Below, one piece after another: positions 1 to 64,000 of a DNA stretch of 64,000 nucleotides. The DNA is taken from contig OV884059.1 in assembly GCA_930367215.1 (NCBI GenBank), forward strand, positions 23,398,945-23,462,944, read 5' to 3'. How positions within the stretch are numbered: position 1 is the stretch's first letter; each line of letters opens with the position of its first letter. Position numbers and translations under genes: made by a program. The notes under the pieces were generated by a model. It was not told the origin of the DNA, did not search any database, and saw only the letters and a program-made list of their open reading frames with translations. The DNA is from Pollenia angustigena (Eukaryota; Arthropoda; Insecta; Diptera; Polleniidae).

Positions 1-344
1 TGTTACTTAATGTCAACATAAATTTATTGGAACGATAAACTGTCCGTTAAAGATTTTGGGTTTCTCAATATACCGACAAAAAACATTGTTTTCAGCTGGC
101 TGGGTTGGGAGTCAGCTGATTGAATTTATCTGTACGGCAAATAAAAGCTTTGCGATAAGATCGAAGCAAATGAGACATTGAGAAAACCAAATTTCTTTAA
201 TGTGTAGTTTGGGAAAAAAGATAACTACCTAATGAGAAAATGGCCATTAGAGAGGTTGTGTGTTAACTAACTTGGGTAACATTTATCTTACCGTTCGAAC
301 GAACACAATGTGCGAAATTTTACTTTTGGCCAGTGAAATCGATC

Positions 345-1660
345 GTTTGACCTATAGTGCGTTCATTAGATATAACAAAAAATATTGCGTGACACGCCCA
401 CTTCTCTAATTCCGCTCAGATATTGTGGGATGTTGTGTGTTGATAGCCGAGATAATTGTACCCAATTTTGAAACTTTGGGTCTTTCCGTTCTCCAGTTAT
501 AAAGAAATTTATAGTGTGCCACGCCCACTTCTCTAATGACGCCCATCTTCTTTTTAAATAGGTTGTGTATTGATAACCAAGATGCGTGTTCCTTTTAAGG
601 AAACTTTGACTCTATTCATTCTCCAGTTATACAGAAATTTATAAAGTGTTTGTATGGGAAGTTTCACGCCTACTTCTCTAATCCTGGTCATTTTTTTTTA
701 GAGAGGTTGTGTATTGATAACCAAGATGCTTGTACCTAATGTGGAAACTTTGGCTCTAGCCATTCTCCAGATATAAAAAGACAACAACAAGGGATGTATT
801 GATTAAATTAAAGACAGTCGTGGTTTTTTGCTTATTTCTCAGGCATTTATGGAGCGATCTGGCTAAATTTCAATAGCAAGCTTCAACGGAGTATATGAGA
901 CATATAAATATTACAACCAAGTCCCCATCATTTCTGGGGTCTTCGGAAAACCTATTTCAACATACACACGGACGGAAGGACAGACGGACATTGTTTAATC
1001 AACTTCACTTACAGGGCTGTCAGACTTGGGGATTTATCCCCAAAGTTGGGGATTTTATACGAGCAAAAAGGACAAAGAAAGTCATTTGGGGATTGGGGAT
1101 TTTTATGGGGATTTAAAAAAAAAATTCGGGGATTTTTTGGGGATTTTACACTCTTTAAATATATTTTCCCTTTTATTATTTATGCTTATTTTTCTTTGTC
1201 TCGTATTAAAAGTATGAAAAAAAGTAGCAAAACTTTTATCTTACTCTTATCAACAACTTATACGGTGTAAAAGGTCCTTATTAAGATTACCATTTTAGTT
1301 AAAAGGTAGTGTTAAAGGTACTTTATAAATTAATGTTATTTTTTCTTCAGGGTACAAACAAAATAAAATGATTTTTTTACAAAAAATTTTTATTTGGGGA
1401 TTTTTGGGGATTTCTAATTAAAATTTTTCTTAATAATTTTACTTTTTTAAAAAAAAAATTTTAAATTTGGTCAGAAAAAAAACAAACAGAAAAATATTTA
1501 CTTATTAAGGTTTTTTTTCTCAATTTGGGGATTTTTGGGGATATTTTTTTAATTTTTTGGGGACAAGGAAAAAAAGTACCTGGCAGCCCTGTTCACTTAT
1601 CATAAGAACCCAGAATATACATATATACTTTATTGGGTCTAAGATCAATATTGTAGAAAT
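345..1660 (-). repeat. Dispersed repeat family A, copy 1 (tandem ~125-nt units), split by a hAT MITE
   Basis: Units of about 125 nt recur at roughly 345-800, each with a CACGCCCACTTCTC motif, a TTGATAACC(A/G)AGAT motif and a TTCTCCAGTTATA motif. The following stretch to 1011 and 1592-1660 continues a unique tail. All of it matches, in reverse complement, the array at 50090-51965. The 1012-1591 element is inserted in the tail. Confidence 0.8.
1012..1591. mobile_element. hAT-type MITE with perfect 8-bp target duplication
   Basis: Ends CAGGGCTGTCAG and CTGGCAGCCCTG (inverted, one mismatch). It is flanked by identical 8-bp copies TTCACTTA at 1004-1011 and 1592-1599. The 580-nt interior has no coding capacity and many copies of GGGGATTTTT on the plus strand. 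CAGGG ends with 8-bp duplications are typical of the hAT superfamily. Confidence 0.9.
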
Positions 1661-1939
1661 TAAAAACAGAATAAAAACTTTTATATACCCTTTTTTCCTT
1701 TGATGAAGGACATAAAATGGCTTCTTTTCTCTTAGAAGCGTTTCCAAAGACTACATTTTTCTTTAGCAAGAAGGTCGCAACAATTATTTCAGTAAAGTTT
1801 GTTTTTAATTATGATTTAGACTTTAACAGCGATTTACCACAAAAAATGAATTGTTTGCCATATAGAACACAATCACTTATGAACGACGATTTGTAACATG
1901 CGGTGTATTTTACAAAACTTTTACAGATAATATTTGTTA

Positions 1940-3163
1940 ATATCGTCAGCTTATTATTGGTTTGGCGCATTTGCCAAAAAGTGGTAATGGAGAAAAATTA
2001 AAATATGCCCGATAGAAGTTTTTTGTTTTTTCACCTCTGCTTGCCAAAAAGTCCTAATGGAGAAGAACGACAATGAAAGTTTACATGAAGTTTTCTGAAA
2101 ATATACCGCATAGATTTTTTTGTGTATTTTCACCACTGCTTCTGGCATATCCTTTGAAGAAAAATGTAAATTTTTGTGAAAGTTCATGAACGAATTTAGA
2201 AGTCAATAATATTTTATTGAAAGTGAAACTTATTGTTTTGTGCCGCATACGCCACTTTTTGTAAATTTATTTCTAAAAAGTAGCTTTCTGTGCTGCATTC
2301 GTATACTTGGGGCTGTGTATTGAGTTCTTGAATTTGATTTCGCTGTAACTACCCTTTTTCTTACATAGCGTCTTCACCTGACAATTTTTTGTCATACCAA
2401 ACGTCAAACTTCATATTAAAAAAACGCTGCCAAAAATGTTCAAGTTTTTTTTTATATAGACTTTGACGTTTGGTATGACAAAAAATTGTCAGGTGAAGAC
2501 GCTATGTTATGGCACTGAAGCGAAGCAAGAGTAACATTTATTTTCTTGCTGTAATTTTATTTTGCTTTCGCTTTAACTACTCTTTGTCTTATGGCACTGA
2601 AGCGAAGAAAGAGTAAAATTTATTTTCTTGTTGTAATTTTATTTTGCTTTCGCTTAAACTACTTGTTGTTTATTTACGGCAATAAAGCAAAGCGAGAGCG
2701 AAATTGAAGCTTAAATTAGACGTGACATAACAAAATTGAATTGGTTTGTATGGTATGCTTATGTCGTTTTGGTAATACAGAGGTGATGGTAATAAAGTTT
2801 TCTTATGGTTATGTACGTTGTTGTATGAAGAATTTGCAGCATTCGCCTAACAGTGGCATGTAGTTGCCATTGTTATAGTTGTTGATATGGAGCAAAATTA
2901 TTGCTTAATACGTTTTGTTTCGGCATTCACCAAACAGTGGCGTGTAGAGCAAAACATACTTAATAAACTTTAAAAAAGTTGTTGATACAGATATGGATAT
3001 GAAGCAAAATACTTTATAAACTTTAAAAAGTTGTGGATATGGAGCAAAATTAATGCTTTACCTATATCTCAGAAACCTTAAAAAATGTTTTAGATTCAGA
3101 AAGCGGGCATTAAAAGTTTAAAAATGGTTGGTAGGTCAAACCAATATTAAGTTGACGAGATGT
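1940..3163. repeat. Dispersed repeat family B, copy 1
   Basis: Ends are inverted (TATCGTCAGCTTATTATTGG at the left, reading into CCAATATTAAGTTGACGAGA at the right). A second, shorter copy lies at 35029-35841. The interior contains two to three direct copies of an ~80-nt unit with TGGCACTGAAGCGAAG / TTTTGCTTTCGCTTTAACTA (2500-2690). Non-coding. Confidence 0.75.
2363..2507. mobile_element. Perfect hairpin insertion, 46-bp arms
   Basis: Arms 2363-2408 and 2462-2507 are exact reverse complements as read base by base, separated by 53 nt. It lies inside family B copy 1 and is absent from the other copy. Likely a foldback MITE. Confidence 0.8.
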
Positions 3164-56237
<53,074 letters not shown>

Positions 56238-56828
56238 CTAAGTTTTTTTTTTTTTTGTACCAAAACAAAAAATTCAAAAAAAAAAAGAATATATAGAAGA
56301 AGAAAAAAGAAAATCATAAATTCAAATCAAAGATTTTTTTTTGTTTGTTTGCAAATATTATAAAATATTTTACTAGAAAAACGTAAAATGTGTGGGGTGA
56401 GTGTATTTCTTTAAAGAAGAGAAACAAATTTCAAAAATGTGATTTAATTTTTTACAAAATTTTTTTATAAATTTTTATCTGGGTGTAAATATCAATTTTT
56501 TTTTTATTTTTTTGAAAATAAAATATAAACTTTTAAAAAAACTACTGTTAATCAGTTGAATAACATTTTAACTAGGAATTAAACAACAATACTAATTAAT
56601 TACAGCTACTGGGGAAAATTCAATAGAAGGCCAACAACAGAACTAAATGCTACTTTTCTAATTAAAAACTTTTAGAATTTTTTTTTTTGTTAAAAAAAGC
56701 GTTATTATTTGAATAGTAAATACAATTTTTAAAAATTTTATTCGGCTTTTTGATAGAAATTCATTAATTTACCAAAAAACAATGTATAATGTTTAAAGAT
56801 TAACTGATGTTCAAGGGATAGCTGATAA
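56238..56828. other. Intron immediately upstream of the 63-nt exon
   Basis: A/T homopolymer-rich; no repeat family recognised. Confidence 0.4.
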
Positions 56829-56970
56829 GTCTGGGTTCACACAATGCAAATTTTCTCTCAGAAAGTCTGAGGTTATTGGTGAGGGTTGTGAGCAGAATAA
56901 CATGTTCTCTTCCCACTCACCAATAAGCTCAGACTTCATGACAGTAAACTTTCATTGTGTAAACCCAGAC
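56829..56970. mobile_element. Harbinger-like MITE
   Basis: Ends GTCTGGGTTCACACAATG and CATTGTGTAAACCCAGAC, one mismatch; TAA at 56826-56828 and 56971-56973. Ends resemble the GTCTGAGTTCATACG family. Confidence 0.82.
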
Positions 56971-57207
56971 TAAGCATTTGTTATACAATTATTCCGAATC
57001 CAGACAGACTAACCAGACAGATGAAAATTTTATTTCAAAACTTTTCTTAATTTATTGAAATTTATGATTTTTTAAAAATATTATAAATATATTGTTTTTG
57101 TTATATGAAACAATATAGAAAAACTGGACTAAGCATAGTTTAAGCTATAAAATATAAACCTAAATTTGTCTCTTTTACGAAGAAAGTCAGAACATATGTA
57201 TGCACAT

Positions 57208-58160
57208 CAATTGAGTAGTCCACTTGCAAACACCAATTACTTAAAAAAAGAAAATTCTGAGAAAATCGATTAAAAGTTTTTTTAAATTGAAATGCCAAGC
57301 CATGTAGAGAGTTTTACAGGAGTATTTAATATTTAACCAGAAAGTGCACGTAATAAGTTTTTTTAACTGATCAACATCCAACATCTACTATCAATTTTCG
57401 AAGATCTTAGCATCTTCCCATATATGCTTTTCACACTTGTCAAGATTAAAAATCTACCATCATATTGCGAAGATGTTGAAAGATGTTCCATTCTCATTTT
57501 GTTCCTGTTTACATTTTGCGATGTTTTTTATACCCTTTGTATGCTTGCATACATTTCGGAGGAACGCATAGAAGATGTAGAAAATGTGAAATACGCGTTC
57601 ACACTTGAAACATCTAACATCTACAATCAATAAAAAATGTCACCATATCTGAAAAAAAACTTTTATTTTTTTTAAATACTTTTTTTCCACAAAAGTGCCA
57701 ACATTTCAAAAGATAACACCAAAATGTATTTCGAATTCATTTCGTTTAATAATTTTTAGCAAAATAAAGCTTGCAAAAAAGAAAAAACTTGAGAAATGGT
57801 AACGCTGCTCTCAAAGCAACTTCCATTTTGTCAGTGATGCCACAATAATAACAGAATTTATTGCCACTTTTCTAGTGATGACACTAAAAGAATCGAAAAA
57901 TGTAAAGGGAAACAAAATGAGATGGTAACATTCTGTAAAGATGTTGAAAAATTTTGATTTTTAGCTCCATGTATTTCTTATGGGAAAATTCCAACATCAT
58001 CGCAAATTGATGTTAAATGTTGACAAGTGTGAAAAGGCTATAAGCAAGTGTTTCTCATTTTCTACATCTTTGATAGTAGATGTTGATCTCTGTAAAAAGC
58101 CCATCAATTACCGAGATTTGAACGAGACAGATAATGGTTTGCAAGTGGTCTACTCAATTG
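57208..58160. mobile_element. 953-nt element with CAATTGAGTAG ends
   Basis: CAATTGAGTAGTCCACTTGC at 57208 and GCAAGTGGTCTACTCAATTG ending at 58160, one mismatch over 24 nt. Interior repeats GCGAAGATGTTGAAA and AACATCTAACATCTAC in both orientations and shares blocks with 47600-47990. Confidence 0.8.
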
Positions 58161-58439
58161 TACTAAACTTGATTTTTTTGCCCACCACCAAAACGATGAT
58201 TTCGTCCTTCCTGTTGGAAAATAAAGAAATTTAAATTGAAGGCCCTATATATTATATTTATTCTGGATCATTTTGAAACTCTAAGACGATTAAGCCAAGT
58301 CCGTCCGTCGGTTGAAAGCATGATAAAGGTCAATATAAAAGACTTATAAATTTGAGAAAAAAGATTTTCGGACCACAAATTCGAAAATAGGCAATCGTTT
58401 GATTATTTCACTTAGCCTGGCCATACGGGAGGCTCTATA

Positions 58440-59635
58440 GCAACAACATTTATCATAAAAAGAAATTAAAATGAAGTGGTATTGAAATCGAACAAAATTT
58501 TGATTTCAGTTATTTACAAAATTAATGTAGTTTTTCTGTTTTTAAGGGTTGTTTTTGTAAAGATAACTAGGTCTTAAAGTATACAGTATGTAAAAAGGAT
58601 TATTTTTATGAACTTTCTTTTAATTATCGGTCATGTTCTAGAAATCGAAATGAAGTGGAATTGAAATTAAAATCGAACAAGATTTTGATTTCAGTTATTT
58701 ACCAAAAGAATAAAGTTTTTCCTGTTTATAAGAATGACTGCCAATCCCACGATGTCACAGGTTTACGTTCGCATAGAAAATTACAGTTAAAACAAAAACA
58801 ATTTCTAAAATTTGTTTTTGTTTTAAATGTTATTTTCTATGCGAACATTAACGTGTGACATCGTGGGACTGGCTGTTAGTCTTGTATAGATAACTGGGAC
58901 TCAAAGTATACGGTATATAAAAAAAGAATATTTTGATGAACTTTCTTTTAATTATCGGCCATGTACTAGAAATCTAAATTAAGTGGAATTGAAATCGAAC
59001 AAGATTTTGATTTCAGTTATTTACAAAATTAATGTAGTTTTTTCTGTTTTTAAGAATTGTTTTTGTAAAGATATATTTTTATGAACTTTCTTTTAATTAT
59101 CGGTCATGTTCTAGAAATCGAAATGAAGTGGAATTGAAATCGAACAAGATTTTTATTTCAGTTATTTACAAAAAGGATGTAGTTTTTAAGAATTGTTCTT
59201 GTAAAGATGACTGGGACTCAAAGTATGCAGTATATAAAAAGATATATTTTTATTAACTTTCTTTTAATTATCGGTCATGTTCTAGAAATCAAAATAAAGT
59301 GGAATTGAAATCAAATTAGATTTTGATTTCAGTTATTTAGAAAATGAATGTAATTTTTCCCGTTTTTAAGAGTTGTTTTTGTAAAAATAACTGAGACTCA
59401 AAGTATGCAGTATATAAAAAGGAATGTTTTTATGAACTTTCTTTTAAATTTCAGTCGTGTTCCAGAAATCGAAGTGGATTGCAATTGAAATCGAAGATTT
59501 TGATTTCAGTTATTTACAAAATGAATGTAATTTCTCCCGTTTTTAAGAGTTGTTTTTGTAAAGATAACTGGGAGTCAAAGTATACAGTGTATAAAATGTA
59601 ATATTTTTATGAACTTTCTTTACAAGCTCACTTTC
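58440..59635. repeat. Tandem array of up to ~180-nt units, part 1
   Basis: About six units with TTATCGGTCATGTTCTAGAA, AAGTGGAATTGAAATCGAAC, AAGATTTTGATTTCAGTTAT, AACTGGGACTCAAAGTAT and TTATGAACTTTCTTTTAA. Spacing varies (about 145-180) because some units are shortened. A hairpin element interrupts one unit. The family continues at 61500. Confidence 0.85.
58731..58880. mobile_element. Foldback MITE within a tandem unit
   Basis: CCCACGATGTCACAGGTTTA and its imperfect inverse (TTAACGTGTGACATCGTGGG) continue through TTCGCATAGAAAAT / ATTTTCTATGCGAA to a short loop. It separates CCTGTTTATA from GATAACTGGGACTC, which are close together in neighbouring units. Confidence 0.8.
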
Positions 59636-61087
59636 GAAGTTTATCCGATTTGCAATTCACTTTATTTCGAGTTATAGAGCATAGCTGTATTTTTTTTCAT
59701 TTTAATATTAATTTTTTTTTGGGAAAATTATTTCTTTTCTGTTTTACAATTGAATATCGTAATTGGTGGTGGGCTCAAAGGTTCGGCACGGCCGAATAAA
59801 GCCTTTTATCACTGGCTAATATTTATATTATTAGTTTTTGAAATTCGAAAGAATAACTATTTAATGAGTTAGAAAACGGCTAAAAGAGTATCATGTTCAG
59901 TTTAGTTCTGCCTTCGTTGCAAAAATTTTGAATTTTCGATATTCCTACGCTATATGTAATTATGAAACGGGAATTGTAAATATTTGTATGTGTATTTTAT
60001 GTAATTTTTGAAATGATATAGAAAAAAATTCTATTCTCAAGCCAATATTTTTATTATTTAAAGTTTATGTCTAGGGCATGTTGTATTATTTTTTATAAAA
60101 CCTACCTGAGCAACGTTGGAGCAAAGCCAATTTGTAAAAATTCTATAGATTATTTTCACAATAATAAATCTTATAATTATTACAAATTAGCTTTTAAAAG
60201 CTCATGTAGTCAATTAGGACTTTTAGGAACTACTTAAAAATGTTAAAGCCAATTTTTAGTATAATAATGATTAGAGATAGTAACAGGCATTATGAAGGCA
60301 AGACATTTAACTTAAAATAATTTAAAAGAACAAGTTATAAATGCTAACAAAAGTATATTTGTTTATCTTTTCTTTTCTATTGTTATTATTTATTAGTTTC
60401 GTTCTTTGCTTGTGTAACAATAATAATTTTGTTTTAATTAATTTAATTGAGAAAAATATGTCCCTCTAAAAGACGGTTTAAACAGTGTGTGTAGTTCTTT
60501 GAAAGTTTAACGCAGCTTGTGACAAAGCTTAGTTTAACTATTGGTTATGTGTTGCCTAAGCTGCTGCGTGCTGTATCAATAATTCTGTCGATTATTTTTC
60601 AAATAATGAGGACAAAGAAGTTCAAAATCAAAATAAACATTTCAAGCCCTAAATTGATATTTAAGAAAGGATATTTTACATTGAAACTTAACCTTATTCA
60701 TTAATTGTATTTATTTAGACTTATAAGATTAATGTAACACACATCTGGTGTTCTTTAATCTACTACAAAAACGACTAAGTCGTTAACGACAACAGTAATA
60801 AGGTTTATTGTTTTTACTTTGTTTCATTTCTTCCCAAAACATAAAATATCCTTTATAATTATATTTTAAAAATCATGTTTTTTTTTTAAATATGTATATA
60901 AGTTAAAATATTTTGCTAACAAGACTTGAAAAAAAAAACGAAAATTGTTAAGTGCTTAAAACCAAAATCAAAAACTAAGCTGGCAAAGCAATAGTTCAAT
61001 AGATGAAGTTGGATAGAATGTTTAAACTAACTACAATAAAAGATATTATTGGCTTAAATAGCATGCTTGATTTTCTTTTTGATATTT
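59636..61087. other. Intron between array parts
   Basis: 59760-59810 carries TTCGGCACGGCCGAATAAAG, a palindromic tail like that ending family A near 51975. The rest is AT-rich with no coding signal. Confidence 0.45.
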
Positions 61088-63417
61088 ATAATCACCCCTA
61101 TTATGTATTATGTAAGTCGTTGACGATGTCGACATTAATAGCAAATTGTTGTCAAATTAAGTCGACGTCTACATCGCTTCGAAGTTAATTTGGTATTTTA
61201 TAAGAATGTTGTGTCGACGTCGACTTGTTATCGAATATCTGACAAAAAAAAAATCCCATCTCTAGTTATCTTTCTATTATTTTTGTTCGTCATTATTATA
61301 GCTAATTTTTGAAATCAAATGGAAATTTTATTGCGGAATTTCGGTTTTTTTTTAGTAATTTCAATAAACTAAACCTTTTTTGAGTTATGCGAATATATGT
61401 TGTGCAACCGAGAGCACCCCTGTATTCAGCGTACCCGAATTATGTAAACACGCCATGTGCCTGGCTTGTCTCAAAAAACAAAGTGTCAATTTCTTGCACA
61501 GTGTTATCGGTCATGTTGTAGAAATCGAAATGAAGTGGAGTTGAAATCTAACAAGATTTTGATTTCAGTTATTTAAAAAATAAATGTAGTTTTTTCCTGT
61601 TTTTAAAAATTGTTCTTGTAAAGATAACTGGGACTCAAAGTATGCAGTATATAAAAAGGAATATTTTTAAGAACTTTCTATTAATTATCGGTCATGTTCT
61701 AGAAGTCAAAATGAAGTGGAATTGAAATCGAACAAGATTTTGATTTCAGTTATTTAAAAAATAAATGTAGTTTTTTCCTGTTTTTAAAAATTGTTCTTGT
61801 AAAGATAACTGGGACTCAAAGTATGCAGTATATAAAAAGGAATATTTTTAAGAACTTTCTATTAATTATCGGTCATGTTCTAGAAATCAAAATGAAGTGG
61901 AATTGAATTCAAACAAGATTTCGATTTCAGTTATTTACAAAATGAATGTAGTTCTTCCTGTTTTTAAGAATTGTTCTTGTATAGATAACTGGGACTCAAA
62001 GTATACAGTATATAAAAAAGGAATATTTTTATAAACTTTCTTCCTATTATCGATCATCTTCTAGTAATCGAAGTAAAGTGGAATTGAAATCGATGATGAT
62101 TTAGATTTTAGTTATTTACAAAATGAATGTACTTTTAGTATTAAAAACTGCTGATCACGGAAACTAATACAGCCAGAGTCATCAAATTAAGTACGGTCAA
62201 CTTTGACATTTAAACAAACATGTTGGAAAAAAATAGGTGGACTTACAAAAGTATGCGTAGGATCTCCTACATGAATTAATTACAAAAATTCGGGATAATA
62301 TTATTAAGCGATAAGAGTACAAAAATTATGCAAGAGCAACTTTTACATCTATATCACCTCCTATATGAATAAATACTTAAAGTCGTATATATGCGAAACT
62401 TTAACATATAAAGTCATCAAATTTTGCGCAGGCAACTTTGACATCCACATAAACATTTAGGAAAAAATGGGTGCGCGTGGCTCTTCTCTTTTAAATTAAA
62501 TACCACAATGTGTTATTTTGAAAAACTATTATCGCTAGAATCCCAAATTTGTGTAGGACTAACTTTAGTATCAATATAATATATATATATATGGTTACTT
62601 CCATATAAATTTAATACAAAAATTCGTATATCTGGACAAGAGCCATCAAATTTTGCAAGGCAATTTTGATATCCATATAAATATTTGGAAAAAAAAAAAT
62701 GGGTACAATGCCAACAGTGGGCCCCATGTAAGAGCAACTTTGACATCCATACAATAGGAAAAAGTTATGAGTAAATATTTATTTAAATATATTTTTGAAC
62801 TATTAAATTTTTATTTCAATACGATGTCGGTGGCAAAGCAAACCGAGTATTAGCGTGTTAACTAATAAAATTTATACCCATAACTTCTTTTAAATATGCA
62901 TTTTTTACGTTTTAAATAAATATATTTGCAGTCTTTTTCAAATATCTTTAACTTTCATTTGAGTCGTTGCAAAATGGTTACTGAGCGTCATTTCTGAGCG
63001 TTTCGATGTTAAAAGCCATTGTCAAGAGAGATTTGTTTAAGAAAAAAGAAGATTTGTGGTTCAACCACATTCACTTTTACCATGTTTATTCTTTGTCGCT
63101 CAGAAAAACACTTAAAATTAGAACAAGTTTTATTCCAGAGCGGCGCCGCTTAGACGCTCATATATGCCGCTCACATGCCGCTTATTACGTGACCGCATCA
63201 GTAGAATTTCATATGTTTTAATTTTTTGTCCCTCATCGCTCTGCGGTAGCCACTTTGCCGCTACCATTCTACTCGACGTCGACTTAAAAAGGCCTTAGAA
63301 AATATCAAGTGAATGTTAATAGTAGTCGATTATTTTCAATAATGACTAAGAAAATACAATTACTGTTTCGGTACCGTCGCTTGAGTCGACGTCGACTTTC
63401 ATAATAGAGGTGATTAT
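61088..63417. repeat. Region bounded by inverted ATAATCACC(C/T)CTATTATG
   Basis: ATAATCACCCCTATTATG near 61088 and CATAATAGAGGTGATTAT near 63400-63417 are inverted with one mismatch, followed inward by GTCGAC-rich sequence. This may be one large element holding the second tandem array, or a chance pair of MITE ends. Confidence 0.45.
61500..62130. repeat. Tandem array of ~181-nt units, part 2
   Basis: Four units of the same family as 58440-59635. Two neighbouring units (starting about 61681 and 61862) are almost identical at a period of 181 nt, so expansion is recent here. Confidence 0.88.
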
Positions 63418-64000
63418 TTAACCTATTGAATCAATGTCTGCACATATTTTCAAATAAAAAATGTTTCCCAATACTTTAGTGCTGAATATTTCGTTGTGCC
63501 TTATGAAATTTTTAAGGAGTCTTTGTTATTCAGATAATCATGTTCTGTAACTTCCGCGCCGAGAATCTTTTCGATTAAAATATGTGTGAAATGAAACAAA
63601 AATGACATATATTAAAACAAGCAGCTGTTTTTCTCACTAAACTGTGCCTGTAACTTTTTTTGGCGAGTACTAGCTGTCACGTAAGAAAATTACTCGCCAG
63701 TTAACAGAAAAAGTGTGTCTGTAACATTTTTGCGAGAAAAGTTCCCGTTTGAAACTGTTAAATAAACTCACCAATAAAAATGGGCCGAGAAAAAATATTT
63801 ACACTAAAAAACAAACAAAAAAAATAAATAAAAATGCAAAGAATAATAATAATAATATTTTGTTCTTGGCACGTTTTTTCATTAAGGGTTTTCATGATAT
63901 CTGTGCAAACTGTGTATTTTTACGTCACTGTATGAGAATTTATTTACACAAACTTCGTAAATTCACCTAACAACTTGTACTCGTAGACTTACGCTGTTCA
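62131..64000. other. Intron at the 5' side of the window
   Basis: 62140-62760 holds degraded repeats around TTTGACATCCATATAAA(C/T)AT (about four occurrences). 63620-63735 has two diverged TGT(G/C)CCTGTAAC-like direct blocks. No para exon is seen from here to the window end. Confidence 0.45.

Noticed and set aside
56241..64000. Further para exons (earlier I-II linker or domain I)
   Set aside because: I looked on the minus strand for linker and S6 motifs with AG/GT borders and found none; the region holds repeats only.

Overview
This window is an AT-rich, intron-dominated piece of a higher-fly (dipteran, probably muscoid/calyptrate) genome. Nearly everything belongs to one gene read on the minus strand: the para/Vssc voltage-gated sodium channel. 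I place 16 exon segments between 56237 and 4317, each with AG/GT borders and phases that join correctly. They cover the end of the domain I-II cytoplasmic linker, all of domain II (S1 to S6), the II-III linker, and domain III S1 to S4. Domain I lies beyond position 64000. Domain III S5, domain IV and the C terminus lie before position 1, so the gene is partial at both ends. No other host gene is supported.

Exon order in transcription: 56237-56175, 49188-49008, 48940-48726, 48656-48557 and 47160-47092 (I-II linker; the last is a 69-nt cassette); 33051-32774 (IIS1-S2), 32692-32519 (IIS2-S4), two 163-nt mutually exclusive exons 32292-32130 and 31444-31282 (IIS4-S5), 24882-24695 (pore and most of IIS6), 24594-24351 (end of IIS6 and linker), 20126-19915 and 19772-19287 (II-III linker and IIIS1, each with a second in-frame acceptor), 18510-18337 (IIIS2-S3), and two 123-nt mutually exclusive exons 14165-14043 and 4439-4317 (IIIS3-S4). 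The pyrethroid-resistance codon 1014 is CTT (Leu, susceptible type). Codon 918 is ATG (Met) in one alternative exon and GTG (Val) in its twin.

The introns are a deep stack of transposable elements. Several are supported by exact target-site duplications and terminal inverted repeats: hAT-type elements with 8-bp duplications (1012-1591, 29082-30688, 42131-43880, 54277-55037, 55256-55482), Harbinger-like MITEs with TTA/TAA duplications (21492-21653, 33652-33814, 30243-30506, 56829-56970), a pogo/Tigger-like MITE with TA (50334-50820), and mariner-type elements (16371-17622, 41250-42102, and older relics near 11.2, 36.3, 40.8 and 45.4 kb). There are also decayed non-LTR retrotransposons near 22-23.5, 25.8-27.0 and 53.9-55.8 kb, tRNA-derived SINEs, long inverted-repeat elements, and several tandem arrays with units of about 80-180 bp. 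Many are nested, so relative ages can be read off.

The gene logic visible here is alternative splicing: one cassette exon, two optional segments made by alternative acceptors, two mutually exclusive exon pairs, and a skippable 63-nt exon. All keep the frame when used as expected, so one locus can make many channel isoforms.
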